The notes under the pieces are model-generated. The model saw only the letters and a program-made list of their open reading frames with translations. It had not been told where the DNA came from and searched no databases. Positions 56,828 to 64,000 of a stretch of DNA of 64,000 bases are shown here, in pieces. How positions within the stretch are numbered: position 1 is the first letter of the stretch; every line of letters begins with the position of its first letter. Source of the stretch: Basidiobolus meristosporus CBS 931.73. Lineage: Eukaryota > Basidiobolomycota > Basidiobolomycetes > Basidiobolales > Basidiobolaceae. Where the stretch lies: assembly GCA_002104905.1 (NCBI GenBank), contig MCFE01000011.1, positions 186,001 to 250,000 on the forward strand, in the 5' to 3' direction. Position numbers and translations under genes: made by a program.

Positions 56828-58363
56828 CTAACGACAGAAGAGCATACAAGGTGCAAAAATAGACGACGCGATACTGTACCACCAGGAGGTATTCTCGGGT
56901 GGCAGATACGCCGGTGTGAGATCAGAAGAAATGGGTAATTTACACATAGGACAAGTACCGGACTTCGTGGTCAACCAAGGATCAATACACTCGAGATGAT
57001 AGTAGTGACAGCATGGCAGTTCACGGACTTCTTCCCCATCTTTAAAGTCGTCCAAACAAATGGGGCAAACGCTTTGAGCAGTCTCTTCGTCGTCGGATTT
57101 GAGTTGATGGGGGGAAATCATACTCTTGGGGTCGTATGCTGGCGGAGGTTCCATAACAACAGTGAACTGGTGATTTTCCTCATTTTTGCCGAGGGCAGGG
57201 CGAGCACGTAGGTCTCCTTTGGCGTGCCATACTTTGATGGGAAGCTTGCCCAAGGCACTCTTATGGATGACCATCATCTCAGTACCATCGGGAATATTGT
57301 TACGGAGTGCGTAGTTGCGGCGAAGTCGATATAGGTGGCAATGCATGGCCACTACGGATTGGAAGTGTTAATTTCATGTAGACCTTGAGCTGTAACTGTA
57401 TCGGCGATCTTGTTAAGAACTTACCGGATATGACCAGCGAAAGGAACAAAAGTACAACAACAATTATCAAGGTAAATTCCCACACGCTTGGGAATGATTT
57501 CTCGTTGGCCAACAAAGTGAATCTGATTTGTCTTTGGGAAGCACTTGACACTCCAGCGGGCTTCAGTTGGCTGCTGGCAATATTTTGACTCATTCGAAGC
57601 CCGTCATTCGAGGAGATGGCAAAGGCTGGGATGACAATTGGGACCGAGAAATGAAGGTTGTCGAAGCTGACATCATCCCCGTTTGGTGAGTAGATGATGA
57701 CCCCACTTGCATGGTCATTTTGGGCACGAGTAATCTTCCAATCAAGGGTGCAGTTGTCCAAGGAGATCAACGCAATTCGAGCGTATGTTGTGCGAACATT
57801 GTTATTTGCTGTATTGCTGTTTGGCAAGCCAACACATGGAGCGTCTAGAATGTATCCGATTCCCTAAATATGAATGTGATTAAATTTAGATCCTTGGGAG
57901 TGTTGTCACAATCACTACGAATAGAAAGAGCATCTATGCCAATGAATGGTCATAATTCAGTGGCGTGATCTATCGTACAACTAGAATGGAACATATGGCA
58001 TATAGCTAACGAGAAATGAATTGAGAATTTGGCTAGATGTGCATTGAGTAGCGAAAGGTGATTGCTATAACTATATAGAGACAAAGTAAAGCTCATTACC
58101 TCCAATCCTTTGTCGCTCACTGCTGCCGTGTTAGGAACAACACGAACTCCAGAAGTAATTTCGGAGGAGGCGGCGGTATTATCAGCGGATATGCTGAAAG
58201 TACTGGTATCCAAATAAACATAATCTTCGCGTATTGAAGAGCTTTTCCCACCGAATAAGCCAGCAGAAGTCAACTGAATGTGGAAACAAGCCAACAAGAG
58301 GGTAATGATAGACAACCAGCGCCTGGTTGACCACCCAGTGGTCGCTGTGCTTGTTAAATACAT
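56828..58363 (-). CDS. PA-TM-RING ubiquitin ligase with PPxY motif
   Basis: There are three exons, 58363-58100, 57863-57425 and 57351-56828, giving 408 residues. A signal peptide (about residues 15-35) is followed by a lumenal protease-associated-like domain (GIGYILDAPCVGLPN, YARIALISLDNCTLDWK and SGVIIYSPNG strands), a TM helix (FTLIIVVVLLFLSLVI, about 218-233), a cytosolic linker with EPPPAYDP (PPAY, about 303-306), and a RING-H2 finger from CPICLDDF (about 330) through CCHYYHLECIDPWL to CPMC. All eight zinc ligands are present. Such proteins (RNF13/RNF167 and yeast Tul1-like logic) ubiquitinate cargo in the endosome/Golgi system. The PPxY is unusual and could bind WW-domain ligases. Confidence 0.9.
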
Positions 58364-61300
58364 GACGTACTAATATCGAGCAATAATAAGTAGCATTAAA
58401 TTAGTAAAACGACCGTTAGTGCCTGAGGAAATTGATGTCTAAAGTACGTTATAACAACCTAGGGAATTGCGTCAAGATGGTGTAAACGCAGAATGAAGGG
58501 TAAATAGGTAAAAGAAATAAGTAGAGGGAAGCAAAACAAGTCGGTCGAGGCAGAGGCAGGTTAAATATATAATCTATTGTGCTGGTGAAAAAAATCACTG
58601 TCCTCGCAAGAAGGGGGATAATTTAATCACTGGAGATTGGTGAACAAAAATAGGTCAATTTCTCTACATTGTTGTAACTGAATTGTGTTTTCGAAGTGAT
58701 CACACTGGAATGGGGACATCCATTGTAGGACAAGTTGGCTCATCAAAAGAGTGGCAAACAAAAATAGAACCGACCTATTTAAAAGCATTAAATTATATTT
58801 AATTGATTTGGGTCGATATTGGTGTGAATCTTTGGATCCAGCTTCACGAGTCAAGTACCTTCAACCTTTTCTAAAAGAGTAGTTATCTTTAACAATTGTG
58901 TCTATCATATAATGAACTTGGGTACTACATCAATTCTTCGAGTTAAATCAACTAGGGCTGAATTGAAGATGGAGGTATGTTACACGAAGACATTGAGTGG
59001 TGTTATTGGTGACATGGGTGATATTTGGTATTCCATAAGTGGCTTTGAGATACCATATATATACAAATCAAGCTCAGACGTTTATTCCAACATTAGACTA
59101 CTGATCAAGTTTAGTCACATTTTCAATTAGTTTGGCTGTATGTATAAATTAGTTATAAGAAGCCTCCCCCCTGAAGGTCCGAAATAATACATCAGACATT
59201 TTCACCCAGTTTTCTTCAGTCTAGTTCATTTAGTTTTACCAGAACGAGGTCATACAAAGCTCACAGCGTTAAATGACACTTCATCAACTATAAATTGAAA
59301 TCACTACGAGTTTCCTATGTATTTTGATGGTAGCAAGCCAATGAATATATGTTAGGAATCTCCGTCGATTGATCCAGTCTACCTTCAGGCATAGTGATTA
59401 AAGGTATGTATTACTTGTGGGGTTTCGAAGCACCTTGGAATATAAAGAGAAATTTGGATAAGTACTGGGGGCCGGGGCGTAGGTGCTGGTACTCTATATC
59501 CATAGAGTCCTAAATTTGTGTCCTAGTTTGATGAATGGTGTGCCAACCTTGATATATTATGTAATTATAAGGAACCTGTGACAATTTGGGTATTTATGAT
59601 TTAAAACCAATGATTCATTCCATCTTGCAACTTGTGAAAGATACACAAAGATTTCCTTGATATTACCAAGTTACAAGAAAGTTAACGAGGGGTTATTGCA
59701 AGCAGTTAGTTTAGCTCCTAGTTATTCGTTTATTATGAATTTGTACCTTACAATTGTTTTGAAACTCAGCTATTGTCAACCAGTCAGAGTTATAAAAAAG
59801 CTGAAGCACTTTCAAATGTCTTTTTTCAGCCTACTAACTTGGCACATACCCTCTCCATGACCCTCCACAGCATATTCTAGAAGATATTTTCTCGAAGCGC
59901 CACAGAAGTAAAAAGCTATAACGATTATTAGCTAGACAGAGTGAGGAATCATTAGAAAGACTGAAATTTCAAAGGCCCGAAAGAACCTGCATTTATTAGA
60001 TATCTCTCCATGACCTTCCAAAACATATTCCAACTGTTATTTATATGGATTATCACCGAGTAGATAATACTTGACCATTGCTCAGCTTACCAACTGGTGA
60101 ATAATTCACTTCTGACCAATTAATACTTAATTGCTTCCGAATCATAATTCAACTTCCAAAAGCGGCTATCAAGCAATCACTCGGAAATTATGGCATTGTG
60201 CCAGTCCAAGAAATTTATCGGGTACCAGAATCAACTGCCTGATGGACCTCGTCCCATATATTGTAATTTTTAGTGTTAGAAACTCGGAGTCGTCGCATAT
60301 TGTATATACCTAAGATGGATAGTGCAAAATCCATCATGCAAGGTGACGTCTCATAACTCTAGACTTTCTCAACACATATAGTTGCTATACATCAATACGG
60401 GTATTAATCATTAGTATCAGCTTGATTGACTAGATGAGGAAAAGCTTGGTATATCAGTCATGAAATGAGTGAAAATGGAGATTGATAAGGATGCAATTTT
60501 AGTTCGGATATAATTTCCCCGTATTTTGATCTGGGTGATTGTTGTAACCTGAGTGGTAGATATCTGAGTTCCCAATTCAGTTCAACAAGAAAAGTATAAT
60601 TTATTGACCCATCAATTACATTCCAATACGATTATAGGACTAGTGGTGAGAGTATGTAGACAGCGGGATGACTCTAAACTTCCATCAAAAGATCTCATTG
60701 CTATTGCCGGCTCATCGCTGAGTCAGGGTTTGGAAAAGACGAAGTGACGTAGCGTATAACCACGACTTGGAGCATCAAACTGCCTCAAGGTGGAACAGAT
60801 AGCAGTTCCGGAATTTCAAAAGCTCTTTCAGTTGGAACCTCATCGCGCTTTCTATACTAAAGATGCTAGAAGAACAGCACAACCCTGTATATTCTTAGGA
60901 TATGTATGTTTCGATGTGCCAAAGGCATCATGGTGAAGCTGTAAGCGATATAAAACAATTATAAGAAAAGCTCATCAAGACAAGAATAATTTGCTAAGGG
61001 TGCTTGAGCCCAGAATACTGGATGTTAGTAAGATTTCGTACACACTCGATATAACTGAAGCCAAAATACATTAACTAGTAATAATAACAGCGGTGTGTGG
61101 CAAGGGGAATGGAAGTATAGCCCAAGTGATGAAACGAACCTAATTAGATTCAGGTGCTCAGCAACTTCGATATGTAATGCCCTTTCCCATTGGATGAGGA
61201 TCTTCCACTCTGACAATCATGACCAATAAACCCAAGTTTCTAGCCTATTTGGCACGAATGCCCCGAATATCCGCAATCTATATAGGGAGGGAAATTGAAA

Positions 61301-61755
61301 CTATACGCACGAACTTCAATCTAAGCGGACCGGTGAAACTAGGTAACCTGAGTGGTGTAAGTAGATTATTCTGTGAATACTAGTTGGTCTAGCGGCTTCT
61401 ATTCGAAATATCCTATTGTTCCACCCTGACTAACCCTAAAATACTTTGAATTGGATTCAAGAGACAAAGCGGAATCTGTCGTGATATATGAGGAATGATC
61501 TGTTTTCCAGTACTCTCCATGATGGTCGGTTAATTAAAAATTTTCACATTGGTGCAATTTGACGAGTCTTAGAGTCCTAGATCAGTCCTGGTACTATCTT
61601 TCTTTAAAATGATGAATTCACCACGATTTTGTCTGATGTTTCCTCTTGATGCTCATCTAGTTTGATCTCTCTGTATTAGCCTTTAAACTTGTTCTTGGGG
61701 TATATATACTTTCAAGTTCGGCTTTCCAAAGCAAGTCCAACATAAAGATTACATC
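58364..61755. other. Long spacer with a small direct repeat
   Basis: No gene was recognised. A 28-base near-repeat, beginning CTCTCCATGACC, occurs at about 59850-59877 and 60006-60033 with about four mismatches. A TATATATAC element near 61701-61709 lies about 50 bases before the next ATG and is probably its TATA box. Confidence 0.45.
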
Positions 61756-62397
61756 ATGCCGGTTATCGAGGCAATTGGTGGTGTCATAGGAGTCGCTATA
61801 TTTTGCTCAGTTATCGTTCGTAGAGTCCGTATCAAAAAGCGACAGCAAAGAGCAAATAAGGAAACAAAGGCATTGTGGAAGCGCCGAAAGTTTGTTTATG
61901 GCAGTCCACAGGTAATCCGAGACTCGATCAATACACCGTTCAGTAATACTGACACTGAGCCACCAATTGCTACTGTCAACTACTACCCAAGTGCTTCTGC
62001 TGTTGTGACTCCAAACATCATATTACCTCCCATCCATTTTCGTGGAGATAATGTCTTTTGCTCCTATCCTTCAACGGTTCCGGTCTCCCCTATTCCACCT
62101 CTCCCCAATCAACAAATTGATCAGTATCCTGTACAGTCTATCAACGGTTCAATCGAAGGAAGGGAGAATGATGTGGAACTCGAAGATTTAAGCCCTCCAG
62201 CACCAACAACCCCCAACTTATATGAGGAAATACCCTCCGCTCCAAGTTTAGAAGTTCCAGAATTTGCTGAGAATGACTTCCCAGAATTACCGGCTTCACC
62301 CTCTTCAAGGCAAAAACCAAGTGCACCTGCACTGGACGATTTGGAGTTGACAGCCGCTTCTGTTACAACAAGTACGCCCGGAAGAAGTACAGAATAG
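61756..62397 (+). CDS. Single-pass membrane protein with two PSAP motifs
   Basis: The protein has 213 residues in one exon. A short N-terminus and one TM helix (residues 5-22, GGVIGVAIFCSVIV) are followed at once by a strongly basic stop-transfer segment (RRVRIKKRQQR), which puts the long tail in the cytosol. The tail is Pro/Ser-rich and low in structure, and contains PSAP at 160-163 and 188-191, plus NLYEEI just before the first. P[ST]AP motifs bind the UEV domain of Tsg101/Vps23 (ESCRT-I). The layout is similar to fungal Rcr-type proteins but lacks PPxY, so the family is open. A TATA box is about 50 bases upstream. Confidence 0.65.
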   Translation: MPVIEAIGGVIGVAIFCSVIVRRVRIKKRQQRANKETKALWKRRKFVYGSPQVIRDSINTPFSNTDTEPPIATVNYYPSASAVVTPNIILPPIHFRGDNVFCSYPSTVPVSPIPPLPNQQIDQYPVQSINGSIEGRENDVELEDLSPPAPTTPNLYEEIPSAPSLEVPEFAENDFPELPASPSSRQKPSAPALDDLELTAASVTTSTPGRSTE

Positions 62398-62883
62398 AGC
62401 AGCTTTTTGGTTGGGCTACAAGTTGTATTTTTTTACGCAAGCCAGAAAAATCGGCACTTTTCCGTTGGGAAATATTGAATTTACTTCTGGTAAATCCTAC
62501 TGCTCTACCGTGTTTCCTTCATGCGTTAGGCTGCTTATCCCTTCTATTCTATCGCCAACGGAACCCTATCGAGGGAGCTGATAACTACCTGCATCGCACT
62601 GCCATGACAACTCCTCGTCAGGCTCAGAGTGTCATCGATCCATTTTTCCTGCGGAACCTCTATTGGTACTCCCCATTGTGTATACTTACCCTTGGCAACA
62701 ATATAACGTAAAACGTCCCAAACCTATTCACACTTGTATACAATTAGCAACATTCAAAAATAAATCATATTTAATAATAGTGATCAGCATTTGAATAACA
62801 ACAATGTAATATAGGATTACTGTTGTAACAGATATATACAAAGGGTTCAATTGGGAATGGTTTACGATGACTGATGCTTCTTT
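62398..62883. other. Convergent 3' region
   Basis: This lies between the PSAP protein gene and the ZIP gene. A 78-codon plus frame (62475-62711) shows no features. Confidence 0.4.
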
Positions 62884-64000
62884 CTAGACAGCGCTGTTAA
62901 ATGTTGCAGATGCAAACCCAATCGTAATCACACCTGTTAAAAACCATGTGACAACCATGTTTCCTTTAGGGTCGTATTTGAACGCGGAAGGTAACATGCC
63001 TTGTACCACAATCACTGTCATCAGACCGGAGACTATGCCAAATACAATCCCATACACAATGGATTGATACGTGGATTGCATATCACTAAGCAGGATATAT
63101 CCAATAATAGCTCCTAAAGGTTGCGACAGGCCACCTAATATCCCAGCATACAGAAACGCCTTGAGGCGGGATCCCGTAGATGCGTAGATTGGAATGGAAA
63201 TCATCAGCCCCTCAGGAATATTGTGGACGGCGATTGCGAAAAAAAGGCCCAATCCCACTGAAGACGAAACATGGCTTCCAAGATACATAATCAAGCCCTC
63301 TATGTTGTTGTAATGCTTGGTTAGCTGAAGAATTATGATCCACTTCCAGAAAGTCAATCTTACCGGGGAATTTGTGAATGGAGATTGCAATGGCGGTTTG
63401 AATACCCAAATTTAACAGTTGCAATCTTTGTTCAGTTTCCGTTTCCACTGCTGCTACATCTGCCATACAAACTATATCATGGCAATGTACAGATGTGATT
63501 TTGTGCAACGTTTCACATTGTTTTTGCTCCTCTTGATCATTATGGTGGTGATGGTGATGGTGGTGCTGATCCTGCTCGTGGGAGTGAGGACTATTGTGTG
63601 GTTCAAAACCTTCAATAGATTGGCTTGCGTGAGTGCCTGGACAAGTTACATCCTGTGTATATGAGTGACAGCGCTGAGGAATACAGTGCTGAGAAAGTGC
63701 ACCATAGCAGGCGACAGAGGAGTGTTCAGATACTAATGGTGCACTACTAGCTTCATGGCAATGGACACTGTTTTTGTCATTCTCGCTAGGAGACAACCCT
63801 ACATCTGCCTCTTCATCTGGCTCATCTATTGAAGGAGTATGGCAAGGACATATATCATGCGGGGAAATCCATCGGATCAACTGGTTTAGTACAAACGCCA
63901 ACGCTGTGCCGAGGGTGAACATGCACATTAGTACCAAGTTTTCATAGTGGTTTACTAGTTTCGAGGCAATAATGAATCTTCTCGATTCAGGCAGCAGTAT
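62884..64000 (-). CDS. ZIP zinc transporter, Zrt3/ZupT-like, 5' end beyond the window
   Basis: The exons seen are from the window edge to 63364 and 63299-62884, with a 64-bp intron between. The frame is open to the edge, so the N-terminus is missing. After a TM segment (TLGTALAFVLNQLI) comes a long cytosolic loop rich in His and Cys, including an eight-His run (HSHEQDQHHHHHHHH region, about 63540-63570). The splice then joins HKFP to EGLIMYLGS, forming the metal-site motif HKFPEG of TM4; TM5 has HNIPEG. The C-terminal helices are complete to a stop at 62884. This matches the Zrt3/GufA/ZupT branch of ZIP transporters, which release zinc into the cytosol. In yeast Zrt3 is vacuolar. Confidence 0.9.

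Overview
This looks like nuclear DNA from an early-diverging filamentous fungus. The genes are eukaryotic, are split by short GT-AG introns (mostly about 50-75 bp), and sit in AT-rich spacers. Fungal families are clear: a Kre9/KNH-type GPI-anchored wall protein, alpha-arrestins, a PTR2 peptide transporter, an Npr1/Hal5-like kinase, SWC4, a UPF0658 Golgi membrane protein, a DUF7729-like secreted protein and a cAMP-receptor-like GPCR. The mix of UPF0658, LEA2-like and GILT genes suggests Zoopagomycota or Mucoromycota rather than Dikarya, but this placement is an inference. No tRNA, rRNA, CRISPR array or complete transposon was seen.

Layout. 0-9 kb: a PL14-like secreted lyase, a Kre9-like wall protein, alpha-arrestin 1 and two small unknown genes. 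11-22 kb: a broken LEA2-like relic, alpha-arrestin 2, a PTR2 transporter, a disordered protein with a duplicated motif, an LEA2-like membrane protein and alpha-arrestin 3. 23-34 kb: a GILT thiol reductase, a DUF7729-like secreted protein, a GPCR, SWC4 (13 reconstructed exons counting an uncertain first one), a protein kinase and another secreted Cys-rich protein. 36-43 kb: a PPxY-containing acidic protein, unresolved exons, two divergent micro-genes, UPF0658 and ribosomal protein L31. 43-52 kb: a 1090-residue protein with 12 WxxxF motifs and six copies of a second motif, an SLC35C2-like transporter and two more divergent micro-genes. 52-56 kb: repeat-derived, LTR-like DNA. 56-64 kb: a PA-TM-RING ubiquitin ligase, a membrane protein with two PSAP motifs and a ZIP zinc transporter cut by the window edge.

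The two most novel items are (i) a family of four 75-78-residue proteins, encoded as two head-to-head pairs with TATA boxes and sharing a gap-free 27-residue C-terminal block, and (ii) the 1090-residue repeat protein, whose WxxEF motifs resemble the Pex14-binding pentapeptides of Pex5/Pex20 although it has no TPR domain. A looser theme is ubiquitin-dependent membrane traffic. Three alpha-arrestins with PPxY motifs, a RING ligase with PPxY, another protein with PPxY and a membrane protein with two PSAP (ESCRT-I type) motifs all fall within 64 kb, along with possible cargo such as PTR2, a GPCR and ZIP.

Exon borders were read by eye from splice consensus and protein continuity. Those of SWC4, the GPCR, GILT, SLC35C2-like, PA-TM-RING and kinase genes are well supported. 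Several 5' ends are not.
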